Below, piece by piece: positions 1 through 7,280 of a stretch of 52,929 bases of DNA (positions are counted from its first letter, which is position 1; each line of letters begins with the position of its first letter). The position numbers and the translations under genes are program-made. The stretch comes from a virus: positions 1-52,929 of IMG/VR virus record IMGVR_UViG_3300046689_000296; one strand, given 5' to 3'. The notes beneath the pieces were generated by a model. It saw nothing but the letters and a program-made list of their open reading frames with translations. It searched no databases and was not told where the DNA came from.

Positions 1-127
1 TGGTTGCAGTGGAATAGCTCGATCGGCGGCGGATCGTATGTGCTGATCGATTCGACCGGTGGGGCAGTCCAAGTCGCCACCGCCACGCAGAGCCAGCATG
101 CGCTTCAACTTGGGCAGGCCAATGGCC
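1..127. repeat. Terminal direct repeat, left copy (circular-contig overlap)
   Basis: These 127 bases are identical to 52803-52929. The reading frame of the tail-fibre gene continues without interruption when the two copies are merged. A perfect overlap of exactly 127 bp is what a de Bruijn assembler with k=127 leaves on a circular or circularly permuted molecule, so I read it as an assembly overlap and not as a biological terminal repeat. The genome unit is then 52,802 bp. Confidence 0.93.
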
Positions 128-504
128 TATATGCCGCGCTTGCAGGCCTTGCAACTCAAACGTTCAATGTAGCGCAGGGCACATTGAATACCTTGGCTGT
201 GCGTCTGGATCAGTTCCAAGGCACCGTTCTGGCGACCGGATATTTCTCTGTTCCGATGACTTCAGGCGTCTATCGAACGATCATTGTAAATTTCGGGTCG
301 GTTTCCGCGCCTGCGAACTCATCAGCGTCTTACACAATGGCGCAGACGTTCCCAAATGGCGCTTTAACTGCTATCGCAAGTCGTTTTGCCGGCGGATCGA
401 ACGCGGCGGTTAATGCGAACCCGAACGCGAACAAGAGCCAGATTACGATTCAGAACTATGGCACATCGACTGAACAGGTCGGATATATTTGCATTGGGTA
501 CTAA
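1..504 (+). CDS. Tail fibre/receptor-binding protein, C-terminal part (continues from 51924)
   Basis: An open frame enters at base 1 in phase with the gene starting at 51924 and ends at TAA 502-504. Joined across the overlap the protein is 460 residues. The C-terminal part is rich in Ala, Gly, Ser, Thr and Asn with no charged clusters, ending in ...EQVGYICIGY, as in phage fibre tips. It is followed one base later by a tail-fibre-assembly chaperone gene, the usual arrangement for side-tail fibres. Function is inferred from composition and position at the end of the baseplate operon; specificity for the host receptor cannot be read from sequence. Confidence 0.8.
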   Translation, partial: WLQWNSSIGGGSYVLIDSTGGAVQVATATQSQHALQLGQANGLYAALAGLATQTFNVAQGTLNTLAVRLDQFQGTVLATGYFSVPMTSGVYRTIIVNFGSVSAPANSSASYTMAQTFPNGALTAIASRFAGGSNAAVNANPNANKSQITIQNYGTSTEQVGYICIGY

Positions 505-505
505 C

Positions 506-910
506 ATGACACATTACTTTTCACCTTCAACAAGCGGCTTTTATAGCGACGCCATACACGATCAGCTTCCGGAAGACGCTGTTGAGATTTCGGGCGACCA
601 ATATGCAGAACTGCTGAACGGTGTGCAAAATGGACAGTTGATCGGGTTAGATGCAGACGGGGAGCCTAAAAATTTCGATCGGCCCGCGCCTACGGCCGAG
701 CAAGTTCTAGCGACCAACACTGCGCAGCGGACGACCATGATGCAGTCAGCAGCACAGGCGATTGCACCTTTACAGGACGCGGCAGATCTCGGAATAGCCA
801 GCGCTAGCGAACAGTCGTCCCTTGCAGCATGGAAGCAATATCGCGTTAGCCTAAGCCGTGTTGACCTTACGCAGCCGCATCCAGCATGGCCGACAGCCCC
901 GCAGACGTAG
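506..910 (+). CDS. Tail fibre assembly protein (Tfa-like chaperone)
   Basis: A 134-residue protein starts 1 bp after the fibre stop codon. The N-terminus MTHYFSPSTSGFYSDAIH and the segment Gly-Leu-Asp-Ala-Asp-Gly-Glu-Pro (near residue 48) fit the caudoviral tail-fibre-assembly family, in which such a loop precedes a helical C-terminal part. The C-terminal half here (AQRTTMMQSAAQAIAPLQDA...W..YRV.L...) is the typical helical segment of that family. Tfa proteins fold or trimerise the distal fibre encoded just upstream. The last 44 bp overlap convergently with the leftward gene ending at 867. I chose ATG 506 over in-frame upstream codons because those lie inside the fibre gene. Confidence 0.85.
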   Translation: MTHYFSPSTSGFYSDAIHDQLPEDAVEISGDQYAELLNGVQNGQLIGLDADGEPKNFDRPAPTAEQVLATNTAQRTTMMQSAAQAIAPLQDAADLGIASASEQSSLAAWKQYRVSLSRVDLTQPHPAWPTAPQT

Positions 911-1583
911 CCTGAAGATCTGTTTCGACGGGCGATGATCTAATTGGAAACAGATTATTCGCCCTTTCCAAAATAGAAGTCCATATTTTCAGAGAGATAT
1001 TATCGGCCTGTCCGTAATCAGCAAAACGGTCAATATACCCGACACAGAGTCGATCTCCTACTTGAGTCACGGTTCCAGGCTGCATGTATGGCTGAGACTC
1101 CGTAATCAAGAGAATCGTAGATCGACCGTATTGATCCAACGCATCTTGCAGACGCCTAATATGCTGCATCGGGCTATTTCCGTTTTTCTTGGCGACGTAA
1201 ATACGATTCCCAGACGCGATTCCCTCTTTGAACTTGCCAACTAGATAGCGCATTTTTTCTATCTCGCGGCAATAGATGTCGAATTGTTCCTCGTGCGTTC
1301 CGTTGAATACCCATGGTGAGGATTCTGTTTCCCTTGAGGAAAATATCTCCGTGTGGAAGCAGAGTTTGCACCCCTTGTCCTCCACCATGTTTGACCATGT
1401 CGGAACCAAATTTTCAAAACGATAAAACTGACTGAAATCGCCTTCGATCGTCTTTACGAGATCTGCGTAATCTGGAATAAAGGCCCACTTGAACAACCCG
1501 CCCGACTCCGACCCAAAGGCGCGCTGAACAAATCCGAACTCGCAATTGTCTCCAACACTTTCGAATCTTTCTATATAGCTCAT
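867..1583 (-). CDS. Hypothetical GDNCEFG-motif protein (DUF1796/papain-like family candidate)
   Basis: A 238-residue protein with the start chosen at 1583, behind a strong GGGGGAA ribosome site; an in-frame upstream ATG (1634) lacks one. Near the N-terminus it carries ESVGDNCEFGFVQRAFG, the Cys-centred motif of a family annotated in other bacteria as putative papain-like cysteine peptidase and often found near surface-polysaccharide genes. Other visible features are LFKWAF, a conserved-looking Cys-Lys-Leu-Cys-Phe-His segment and an IYVAKKN strand. It is the last gene of a leftward block of envelope/conversion candidates. Codon use looks less GC-biased than its neighbours, hinting at separate acquisition. 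The role is unknown; host-surface modification is a guess. Confidence 0.6.
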   Translation of the reverse strand: MSYIERFESVGDNCEFGFVQRAFGSESGGLFKWAFIPDYADLVKTIEGDFSQFYRFENLVPTWSNMVEDKGCKLCFHTEIFSSRETESSPWVFNGTHEEQFDIYCREIEKMRYLVGKFKEGIASGNRIYVAKKNGNSPMQHIRRLQDALDQYGRSTILLITESQPYMQPGTVTQVGDRLCVGYIDRFADYGQADNISLKIWTSILERANNLFPIRSSPVETDLQATSAGLSAMLDAAA

Positions 1584-1671
1584 GACTATTCCCCCGAGAG
1601 TTGCGATTATAAGGCCTCCCTGCGGAATTGTCATAACCGGACGTTTCCATCAGAACGAGCGCGCTGGTCCG

Positions 1672-2379
1672 TCAAAACTTAACCTTCACCTCCAGCATGT
1701 CCGCATCGTTCCACAGAGGCGGAACGCTTCGGCTTTCGCTGCTGACGCGCATGAAGTAATGCCGATAGGACAGCGTGAAGCGTCCGTTGCCGACCGACGC
1801 GCCGACAACCGGCGAGACTGACCAGAACGCGTCCGACAGATGCAGATTCTGCGGCGCTCCACTGCCGACAACTTGCCAACCGATGACGTCCTCTGACCAG
1901 CTATCGCGGTGGATGTACGCGCCGGCCTCCACGCCGACACGCACACCGCTAATCCAGTAATACGGCTCGACGGTCAGTGCAACGCCTTGGGATCGTCCAC
2001 TGCCAGTGAAGTACGCCTGTGGCACGTCGAAGGTCTTATGGTACTGATGCGAGTTCGCGTTGTAGTTCTCGTCCATCGGCGTGCATGCGCAAGACGCAGC
2101 TGCGCGCCCGAGATTCACGTATTCAGCATGCCAGTCGGCTCCCCACTTGCCGCGCGTGACGAGCGGGCCGGTCAGCCCAAGTGAGAATGCAGGCGGTTTG
2201 CTCGTCAGCTTGTTATCGCCGTTTGGCATGCCTTGCTGATACCAGCGGCCGTCCTGCGTCGTGTAGTGCGCAGCACCGATGCCGATCTCACCCTGCACAT
2301 AGTCGTTAATGTAGTCTGCGCGCGCTGAGGTCGCGGCGATTGCAAGAAGGGCCGCCAGTGCAAATTCTCGAGTATTCAT
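1672..2379 (-). CDS. Exported beta-barrel-like outer membrane protein
   Basis: A 235-residue protein with a clear signal peptide (MNTREFALAALLAIAATSARA, cleavage after ARA). The rest is made of alternating aromatic/polar strands (YVQGEIGIGAAHYTT, FTLSYRHYFMRVSS) ending in VKVKF; a terminal Phe is the hallmark of BamA-assembled outer-membrane barrels. ATG 2379 is chosen for its GGGGGATGAA ribosome site and because upstream codons would precede the signal peptide. It starts 1 bp from the stop of the 2381-3343 gene, so the two are co-transcribed leftward. Likely a lysogenic-conversion envelope protein; receptor masking is possible but not shown. Confidence 0.65.
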   Translation of the reverse strand: MNTREFALAALLAIAATSARADYINDYVQGEIGIGAAHYTTQDGRWYQQGMPNGDNKLTSKPPAFSLGLTGPLVTRGKWGADWHAEYVNLGRAAASCACTPMDENYNANSHQYHKTFDVPQAYFTGSGRSQGVALTVEPYYWISGVRVGVEAGAYIHRDSWSEDVIGWQVVGSGAPQNLHLSDAFWSVSPVVGASVGNGRFTLSYRHYFMRVSSESRSVPPLWNDADMLEVKVKF

Positions 2380-2380
2380 T

Positions 2381-3343
2381 TCATCCCCCGATGAGTGATT
2401 TAACGATCTGGCCGACCACATCGGCCTCGCGTTGAGCTTTGATGCTGTCCAGATAGGCGTCAGGCACCATGCAACTCGTCATGTGTGACTTCCAGCCCGG
2501 CATGTTGCTGATGTATTCGTATTGCTTGACGATCGGCACGTTGTAAGCAGTAGCCGCGTCGTCCATTGCCTGCACGTATGCGGCGAGCTGCGGATGATCG
2601 GAATCGCAGACCGGTCCAGATTCTTCAAGAACAGGCAGCTTTCCCGCTGCTCTCACAGCCACAACCCAATCGGCCAGGTACTGGCGGTAATCCGCGAGCG
2701 TTTCTCCGCCGAGCGCGTCATTAAGCGTGTGGCTCTCGATGACGATGTGCGCCGCCGACAACTTGATGCGATTGGCGAATGGGTCGCCGTTCCCATCCAT
2801 ACCGCGCAACTCGTTGTAGAGGCTGCTAGACGTGCCGCCAGTCGCATGACTGGAAACGGTGATGCCGGTGTCGTTGAACTGCTGCCGCAACAGCGCCTGA
2901 AGCGCGGTCGGCTCGTTTGGCGTGACCATCGACATGAAGCCGTACTGGTCAATGGCAAGGCCCGTTATCTGGTCATCGCCATAGACGTCAATGTTGACGA
3001 CCGGAGTCGATGCTGGCGCCGATGCGACCGGACTCGACGCCGGCGCAGGCGAGGACGCTGCAACGGGTGCTGACGCAGCCTGATCCGACGAGCTAGGCGC
3101 AGATGCAGGCTCAGCAGCAGATGCAGCGGACGCAGGGATCAGCGCTGGAGCGACCGTTTTCACTGTGGCAGGCTTCGCAGGCGATTCACCGCCGCCGCAA
3201 GCGGACAGCATCAGCGTTGCGCAGACCACGAACGCGCACGAAACAGATACCGTGACAGTATCCGACGCGGACAAAATTTTTCGCCTGCCAAGCATGGCGA
3301 GCCAGCTAAACCGGGTGTTTAACGTTGGTGTCGTGTGTTTCAT
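2381..3343 (-). CDS. Lipoprotein with degenerate SGNH/GDSL hydrolase-like domain
   Basis: A 320-residue protein. A basic segment (GRRK) and a hydrophobic stretch lead to the lipobox LMLSAC|GGG. A long Ala/Ser/Pro linker (about residues 55-115) precedes an SGNH-like domain. Block I reads YGDDQITG where GDS-x-T is expected, so the nucleophile Ser appears to be replaced. A Gly block (HATGGTSSSLYNEL) and a HTLND block with the Asn are present, and the Asp-x-x-His block is weak (VPDAYLD). It may be inactive or a divergent esterase. A start at 3343 has a GGAG site. One GATAC-N7-GTATC operator lies inside the signal-peptide codons (3246-3262) and another 44 bp upstream. Confidence 0.65.
   Translation of the reverse strand: MKHTTPTLNTRFSWLAMLGRRKILSASDTVTVSVSCAFVVCATLMLSACGGGESPAKPATVKTVAPALIPASAASAAEPASAPSSSDQAASAPVAASSPAPASSPVASAPASTPVVNIDVYGDDQITGLAIDQYGFMSMVTPNEPTALQALLRQQFNDTGITVSSHATGGTSSSLYNELRGMDGNGDPFANRIKLSAAHIVIESHTLNDALGGETLADYRQYLADWVVAVRAAGKLPVLEESGPVCDSDHPQLAAYVQAMDDAATAYNVPIVKQYEYISNMPGWKSHMTSCMVPDAYLDSIKAQREADVVGQIVKSLIGG
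3246..3262. promoter_or_regulatory. Operator-like palindrome inside CDS
   Basis: GATACCGTGACAGTATC: perfect GATAC and GTATC arms with a 7-bp spacer. It lies within the lipoprotein gene, encoding Asp-Thr-Val-Thr-Val-Ser of the signal region. As an intragenic site it may act as a road-block. Confidence 0.75.
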
Positions 3344-3386
3344 GGCGTTTGCTCCGTTCTGCGTTCGTTGTTATGACGATATGAAG

Positions 3387-3403
3387 GATACTAATGCGGT
3401 ATC
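3387..3403. promoter_or_regulatory. Operator-like palindrome in leftward promoter
   Basis: GATACTAATGCGGTATC. On the minus strand it lies between a -35-like TTGCGT (3413-3408) and a -10-like TATCCT (3390-3385), 17 bp apart. It is 44 bp upstream of the lipoprotein start, so it should control the leftward conversion block. Confidence 0.85.
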
Positions 3404-3437
3404 GCAAACGCAAGAAGTTTTTTGTATCGCAACCCCC

Positions 3438-3459
3438 AAGCCGCCTAGTGCGGCTTTTT
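3438..3459 (+). terminator. Intrinsic terminator before lysis cassette
   Basis: AAGCCGC-CTAGT-GCGGCTT followed by TTTTC, about 14 bp before the first lysis-cassette start codon. Confidence 0.8.
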
Positions 3460-3472
3460 CTTTGGAAGCCCG

Positions 3473-3739
3473 ATGGATCTCAACGTTTTGAACAGTTGGC
3501 TGCTCACGGCTGCCGGCGGCGCAGGAGTGGTCGTCTGGTGGCTATTCCGCACCGTTCACGCCCGCGTTGAGCGCGCAGAGACGGCGCTGGCTGAATTCAA
3601 GCTGCACTGTGCCGAGAATTTCGTCACGTCGAACACGCTTGAAAAGGCGCTCGACAACCTGAACAAGACGATCGGCGCGGTGTTCGCGAAGTTGGAGCGC
3701 ATCGAGGACAAGTTGGATCTCAAGGCGGACAAGCCATGA
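3473..3739 (+). CDS. Small membrane protein with coiled coil (lysis-cassette holin/accessory candidate)
   Basis: 88 residues. One transmembrane helix spans about residues 8-26 (WLLTAAGGAGVVVWWLF), followed by an Arg-rich turn and a predominantly helical, charged segment (ARVERAETALAEF...LERIEDKLDLKADKP) suited to a coiled coil. TTTGGAA precedes the start. The stop overlaps the endolysin start in an ATGA, so the two are translationally coupled. A single-TM protein next to an endolysin could be a holin, antiholin or lysis regulator; the 4958-5176 gene is the better holin. Confidence 0.6.
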   Translation: MDLNVLNSWLLTAAGGAGVVVWWLFRTVHARVERAETALAEFKLHCAENFVTSNTLEKALDNLNKTIGAVFAKLERIEDKLDLKADKP

Positions 3740-4386
3740 CCATCACGCCAGCACTGCTTCAGGTTGCATGTGGTGCCAGCGCTGCCAATGCCGCCAAGTA
3801 CGCGGCCCCCTTGCAAGCCGCATGCGATCGCTACTCGGTAAGCACGCCGTTGCGTATCGCTGCGTTTCTCTCGCAAGTGGGCCACGAGAGCGCAGGTCTG
3901 TCGGCATCGCAGGAGTCGTTCAACTACGGCGTGCCGGGCCTGATGGCGACGTGGCCGCGCAAGATGCCGTTCGCGCTGGCTAACACGCTCGGGCGGCAGC
4001 CCAATGAGCCGTTTGTGCCGGTCGCGCGCCAGCAGCGCATCGCGTCGATCGTGTACGCGAACCAGTACGGCAACGGCGACAGCATGACGGGCGACGGCTG
4101 GCGATACCGCGGCTCAGGTCTGATCCAGCTCACGTTTCACGACAACTTCGCTGCATTCGGACATGACATTTCGCTCGATCTGGTGACGGCGCCTGACAAG
4201 CTGCGCGCCGATCCCGCGCTGTGCGCTCTGTCGGCCGGCTGGTTTTGGGTCGAGCACGGCTGCAACACGCTGGCCGACGCTGGCGCATTCGACTCAATCA
4301 CGCGCCGGATCAATGGCCCCGCGATGAAAGGGAAGGGCGAGCGCGACGCGCTTTACGCCGCTGCAAAGAACGCGCTCGGCATCTGA
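3736..4386 (+). CDS. Endolysin, glycoside hydrolase family 19 (chitinase-like muramidase)
   Basis: 216 residues. The segment AAFLSQVGHESAG followed by ASQESFNYG gives the two glutamates (about E51 and E60) of the GH19 active site. RYRGSGLIQLTF and the C-terminal ITRRINGP segment are further family hallmarks. GH19 phage lysozymes cleave the glycan strands of peptidoglycan. No signal peptide or transmembrane start is visible, so export should depend on a holin. It overlaps the upstream membrane gene by 4 bp and is followed by an intrinsic terminator at 4432. Confidence 0.9.
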   Translation: MTITPALLQVACGASAANAAKYAAPLQAACDRYSVSTPLRIAAFLSQVGHESAGLSASQESFNYGVPGLMATWPRKMPFALANTLGRQPNEPFVPVARQQRIASIVYANQYGNGDSMTGDGWRYRGSGLIQLTFHDNFAAFGHDISLDLVTAPDKLRADPALCALSAGWFWVEHGCNTLADAGAFDSITRRINGPAMKGKGERDALYAAAKNALGI

Positions 4387-4431
4387 TCACCGGCGGCGCA
4401 GCCTCTTGCCGCCGGAATTGCTGTTCCACAA

Positions 4432-4453
4432 GCCGCCTCCGGGCGGTTTTTTT
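4432..4453 (+). terminator. Intrinsic terminator
   Basis: GCCGCC-TCC-GGGCGG hairpin followed by seven T. It lies 11 bp before the ATG of the next gene. Confidence 0.8.
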
Positions 4454-4463
4454 GCGCCCGCAC

Positions 4464-4949
4464 ATGACCGACGTTACCCAAATTCACGAAGAGAAAGAGA
4501 CGTTGACCGTCGCCGTCAACATCCCGGGCCACGAGCCGCGCAAGACGACGGCTCTATTCGAGCGCACGCGCAAGCAATTGATCGCGCGCGACGGCGGCCG
4601 GTGCTTCGTTTGCAACGCGACTGCGGAACAAAGCGGCCATCCGCTCGAGGCGCATCACCATCCGATCGAGCGCTCGTTCGCCGAAATGATCGATTGGGAC
4701 CGCTTCAAGCTCGACGCGCAAGCGGGCGTATGGGGCGCTGCAATAAAGGCGTTCGATTGGGACAACTTCACCGACTGGACGCAGTTTGTCGACGACATGA
4801 CCGTCAATGGCATGTTGCTCTGCAAGGCGCACCACATCGGGAAAGATGAGGGCATGCATGCGCTGCCTTTCCCCATCTGGATCGCGCAAAAGTACGGCAA
4901 AGAGGGCTACCAGTTCTCGGCCGCAGAAGTCATCCACCACGCAGCATAG
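4464..4949 (+). CDS. HNH-like zinc protein in lysis region
   Basis: 161 residues starting at ATG 4464, just after a terminator; the longer frame upstream only shadows the endolysin. It contains RCFVC (first Cys pair), LEAHHHPIE and LLCKAHHIGKDEG, which resemble the Cys-x-x-Cys, His-His and Cys/His positions of an HNH/treble-clef nuclease fold. The spacing between the blocks is unusually long, with a Trp/Asp-rich insertion (DWDRFKLDAQ...DNFTDWTQF). It may be an HNH endonuclease or a non-catalytic zinc protein. Its position between endolysin and holin is unusual and the function is unassigned. Confidence 0.6.
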   Translation: MTDVTQIHEEKETLTVAVNIPGHEPRKTTALFERTRKQLIARDGGRCFVCNATAEQSGHPLEAHHHPIERSFAEMIDWDRFKLDAQAGVWGAAIKAFDWDNFTDWTQFVDDMTVNGMLLCKAHHIGKDEGMHALPFPIWIAQKYGKEGYQFSAAEVIHHAA

Positions 4950-4957
4950 GAGCATTC

Positions 4958-5176
4958 ATGGCCCAAAATTCCGCAGTCATCACCGGCGGCGTCGCGATCT
5001 CGACAGCGACGCTCATGCCCGCAATTGAATGGGCGCTTGGCCTGGCATTTCATGTGCCGGTGCCCGCCAGCGTTTCGTCGCTCGTCGCCGGCGTGGTGGT
5101 GGCTGGCGCTCATGCTGCCATCAACTACGTGAACGCGCGTTTCGCTGCCAAGCAAGCCGCAACTCCCGCGCAGTAA
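4958..5176 (+). CDS. Putative holin
   Basis: 72 residues with two hydrophobic segments: about residues 8-30 (ITGGVAISTATLMPAIEWALG) and 38-56 (PASVSSLVAGVVVAGAHAAI), a short hairpin between them and a charged/polar C-terminus (NARFAAKQ). This is the size and topology of class II holins. It lies 8 bp after the HNH-like gene, behind an AGGAG site, and is followed by a lipoprotein gene. Holins form the membrane lesions that release the endolysin. Confidence 0.75.
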   Translation: MAQNSAVITGGVAISTATLMPAIEWALGLAFHVPVPASVSSLVAGVVVAGAHAAINYVNARFAAKQAATPAQ

Positions 5177-5215
5177 TCATCCCGCCGCGCCGCGGCACTC
5201 TCTGGACACAATCCC

Positions 5216-5668
5216 ATGAAGAAGATTCTCGCCGCTCTTGCGGCTGGCCTCGTTGCGCTCGCGCTCTCCGCATGCGCCGGCGCCCCGACGCTCACGTTCG
5301 CTCAGCAGGTAAGCATCGCATGCGGCGCTGCTAACGGCGAAATCGCCATCCTGAAGGGTGACGGCGTATTCACCGGCGGCGCTGAAAAGACGCTGACCGA
5401 TACCGTTCAGCCCGCAGTCGACAAGGTTTGCTCTGCCGGCGCGTCGGTCGCCAAACCGGACCTGCAGTCGGTCGTCAATGCGACGCTGCCGCTCGTCAAG
5501 TCGCTGGTGGACTCGTCGTCGCTGTCGCCTGACAAGATCAGGGCCGCCGACGCAGCGATTGATACTGGCGTGCTGGCGTTCAACATTGCGATCAGCCTCG
5601 CTCCTGCCGTCACGGCCACGGCGCCGGTTGCAGCATCGACGCCGCTCGCTGGTTCGCCGCTGCAATGA
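5216..5668 (+). CDS. Lipoprotein in lysis cassette
   Basis: 150 residues. A signal peptide (MKKILAALAAGLVALALSAC) ends in the lipobox LALSAC|AG. The mature part is an Ala/Val/Ser-rich, mostly helical domain with a second pair of cysteines (IACGAANGE and KVCSAG). The stop overlaps the next start in an ATGA. An outer-membrane lipoprotein after a holin could be an o-spanin, but it is longer than usual and no i-spanin with a long coiled coil is adjacent. A superinfection-exclusion lipoprotein is an alternative. Confidence 0.65.
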   Translation: MKKILAALAAGLVALALSACAGAPTLTFAQQVSIACGAANGEIAILKGDGVFTGGAEKTLTDTVQPAVDKVCSAGASVAKPDLQSVVNATLPLVKSLVDSSSLSPDKIRAADAAIDTGVLAFNIAISLAPAVTATAPVAASTPLAGSPLQ

Positions 5669-6045
5669 GCAAGTTCCTATCCGGCGACCTGGACGCGGAT
5701 CTGATCAAGGAGTCGCCGCCGACCTGGCGGCTGAATGAGTCGGTTGTCTACCAGTCCGACGTAGCAGGGCAGACGTTCACCGTGCCGGCCGGTTTTGTCA
5801 CCGACCTTGCGTCAGTGCCGCGCTGGCCTCTGGTCTACCTGCTGGCCGGCGGAGCAGCCAATCAGGCTAGCGTCGTCCATGATTTTCTGTACTCGACGCA
5901 CCTCGTCACGCGCGATGTCGCCGACGCTGTTTTGCGTGAGGCGTCGTTGCTGACTGGCGTTGCAGCGTGGCGCGCGGCCCTCATGTTCTACGGCGTGCGC
6001 GCTTTCGGATGGTCCCATTGGGGCAGCGGGGCGGCTGCCGCCTGA
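5665..6045 (+). CDS. DUF1353 family protein
   Basis: 126 residues. FTVPAGFVTDLASVPR and NQASVVHDFLY are the conserved blocks of the DUF1353 phage family, with the Asp and the His-Asp pair in the expected order. A hydrophobic C-terminal segment (WRAALMFYGVRAFGW) follows. DUF1353 proteins are common near phage lysis or tail genes, but their function is not established. The start codon overlaps the preceding lipoprotein stop. Confidence 0.8.
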   Translation: MSKFLSGDLDADLIKESPPTWRLNESVVYQSDVAGQTFTVPAGFVTDLASVPRWPLVYLLAGGAANQASVVHDFLYSTHLVTRDVADAVLREASLLTGVAAWRAALMFYGVRAFGWSHWGSGAAAA

Positions 6046-6046
6046 T

Positions 6047-6238
6047 CTATGCGGCGCTGGCTGCCTTCGTGGCGGTCAGCGCCCATACGAGCGACGCAAC
6101 CCAACCGATGAACGTCCAGCCAAGAAAGATGTTCAGCGCCACAATCGCACCGTAGTTGTGATGCCGGCGCGATCGCGCGACGAAAGTCGGAATGAAGTAG
6201 ATCAGCAGCGATACGATCAGCAGGATTATGGCGCTCAT
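6047..6238 (-). CDS. Superinfection immunity (Imm-like) membrane protein
   Basis: 63 residues with two transmembrane helices (IILLIVSLLIYFIPTFVA and AIVALNIFLGWTFIGWVASLVWAL). The RRHHNYGAI...NIFLGWTFIGW segment matches the small superinfection-immunity family that includes T4 Imm, which blocks DNA entry of a second phage at the inner membrane. It is convergent with the DUF1353 gene, with only 1 bp between the stops, and is the last gene of the leftward unit from 8308. Confidence 0.82.
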   Translation of the reverse strand: MSAIILLIVSLLIYFIPTFVARSRRHHNYGAIVALNIFLGWTFIGWVASLVWALTATKAASAA

Positions 6239-6263
6239 GTTTTCCCCGTATTTGGTCTTGTAG

Positions 6264-6515
6264 TTACTTGCCTAGCGCTTCGCGAACCGCTTCCGGTACG
6301 CCCGCATGTATTGGCAAGCCATCTTCGCGATAATCGACCATCTTGCCGATCTGTTCAAGTGCTCTTTGCCCCTTGATCGCCTTGTCGCGCCAGTAGTCGT
6401 GTCGCTCCTGCAATTCTTCGAGCGAGCGCACGTACTCGACGCGAGCTTCGATCAACTGGTCGTTGACCAGCTCGCAGCGCGAACTGAGCGGACATTCATG
6501 CTCTGGCGGCTTCAT
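6264..6515 (-). CDS. Hypothetical coiled-coil protein
   Basis: 83 residues, acidic and basic in alternation. ARVEYVRSLEELQERHDYWR and KAIKGQRALEQIGKMV suggest a helical hairpin or coiled coil. An N-terminal HECPLSSRC could bind metal. It lies between the Imm-like gene and a conserved small gene in the same leftward unit. No function recognised. Confidence 0.6.
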   Translation of the reverse strand: MKPPEHECPLSSRCELVNDQLIEARVEYVRSLEELQERHDYWRDKAIKGQRALEQIGKMVDYREDGLPIHAGVPEAVREALGK

Positions 6516-6521
6516 GGTGCA

Positions 6522-6848
6522 CTACGCAACAGTAGACGCCGTCAAGTCTGCCGGCTCTTCTTGTGGAAGCGTGATGGTGAAGTTGATTGTGCGTTCGACC
6601 GGCTCCACAAACTTGATCGTGTATCGCGGGGGCGCACTTGGTCCAACTGCACCGAGTGCGGCCAGCATGTCGATCCTGCACCCGTCTGTTATTTTCCTTC
6701 CTTCGAACGGTTCGATGGCACGCCGCACTGCGGCTAGGGTGTCCAGATAATCGCGCTCAAAGCGCCGTTTGTATGCGCGACGGCCGCGCGTGTTCATACG
6801 GTTCGATCTCGCAAATTTCTCAAAAAGCTTCCTGACTTCGCGTTTCAT
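6522..6848 (-). CDS. Hypothetical protein
   Basis: 108 residues from ATG 6848, chosen for the GGGGAGG ribosome site; upstream codons at 6878/6881 lack one. The N-terminus is very basic (KREVRKLFEKFARSNR...RRAYKRRFERDYLDT), which could bind nucleic acid. The C-terminal half (PPRYTIKFVEPVERTINFTITLP) reads as beta strands. No family recognised. It lies 6 bp upstream of the next gene. Confidence 0.55.
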   Translation of the reverse strand: MKREVRKLFEKFARSNRMNTRGRRAYKRRFERDYLDTLAAVRRAIEPFEGRKITDGCRIDMLAALGAVGPSAPPRYTIKFVEPVERTINFTITLPQEEPADLTASTVA

Positions 6849-6881
6849 CCCTGCCTCCCCGCGCCCATGAGCGCACATCAA

Positions 6882-7061
6882 TCAGCCCGCGTTATGCGGC
6901 GCGTCCTCATCATAAAACGTCAGCTTGAAGACAACTTTGCGCTTTGATATGTCGACAAACGAGTCGTGCGTCCATAGTTTGCCGTGTTTCTTGTCGCCGT
7001 AACTCTTGGCGAAGTAGGCGAGCACATCATCAAGCGACACTTCCTGATACAACGTTTCCAT
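6882..7061 (-). CDS. Small hypothetical protein (59 aa)
   Basis: METLYQEVSLDDVLAYFAKS begins a 59-residue protein with a balanced composition, including KLWTHDSFVDISKRKVVFKL and an acidic end. The ATG is preceded by GGAGAGGG. It fits the gap between neighbouring leftward genes exactly. No family recognised. Confidence 0.65.
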   Translation of the reverse strand: METLYQEVSLDDVLAYFAKSYGDKKHGKLWTHDSFVDISKRKVVFKLTFYDEDAPHNAG

Positions 7062-7089
7062 ACCCTCTCCTCTGTCATCCGGCAGCGCG

Positions 7090-7248
7090 TCAATCAGCCC
7101 GCACTAGTGGCGCGTCTCCGTACTCAATAATGGGTTTCGCGGCCGGCAACCGTCGAAGCCTGTGCTTGGCAAGCCGTGCATCAAATGTTTCGACTGCTCG
7201 CCTGATTTTCTGCCGCAAACGCCAGCGTGCTGAATTCCGTACTGTCAT
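7090..7248 (-). CDS. Small basic hypothetical protein (52 aa)
   Basis: It starts MTVRNSARWRLRQKIRRAVE and is strongly basic. The ribosome site GGGGGAAGG lies directly upstream. It sits between the ligase gene and the 59-residue gene in the same leftward unit. Nucleic-acid binding is possible from charge alone. Confidence 0.6.
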   Translation of the reverse strand: MTVRNSARWRLRQKIRRAVETFDARLAKHRLRRLPAAKPIIEYGDAPLVRAD

Positions 7249-7280
7249 CCTTCCCCCTGCCGGCTCTCGCCGCGCGTCGA

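Noticed and set aside
1-127. Biological direct terminal repeat
   Set aside because: A length of exactly 127 bp within an ORF is better explained by assembler k-mer overlap.
4221-4463. N-terminal extension of the HNH-like gene
   Set aside because: The extension lies inside the endolysin gene in another frame and across a terminator. ATG 4464 is the better start.
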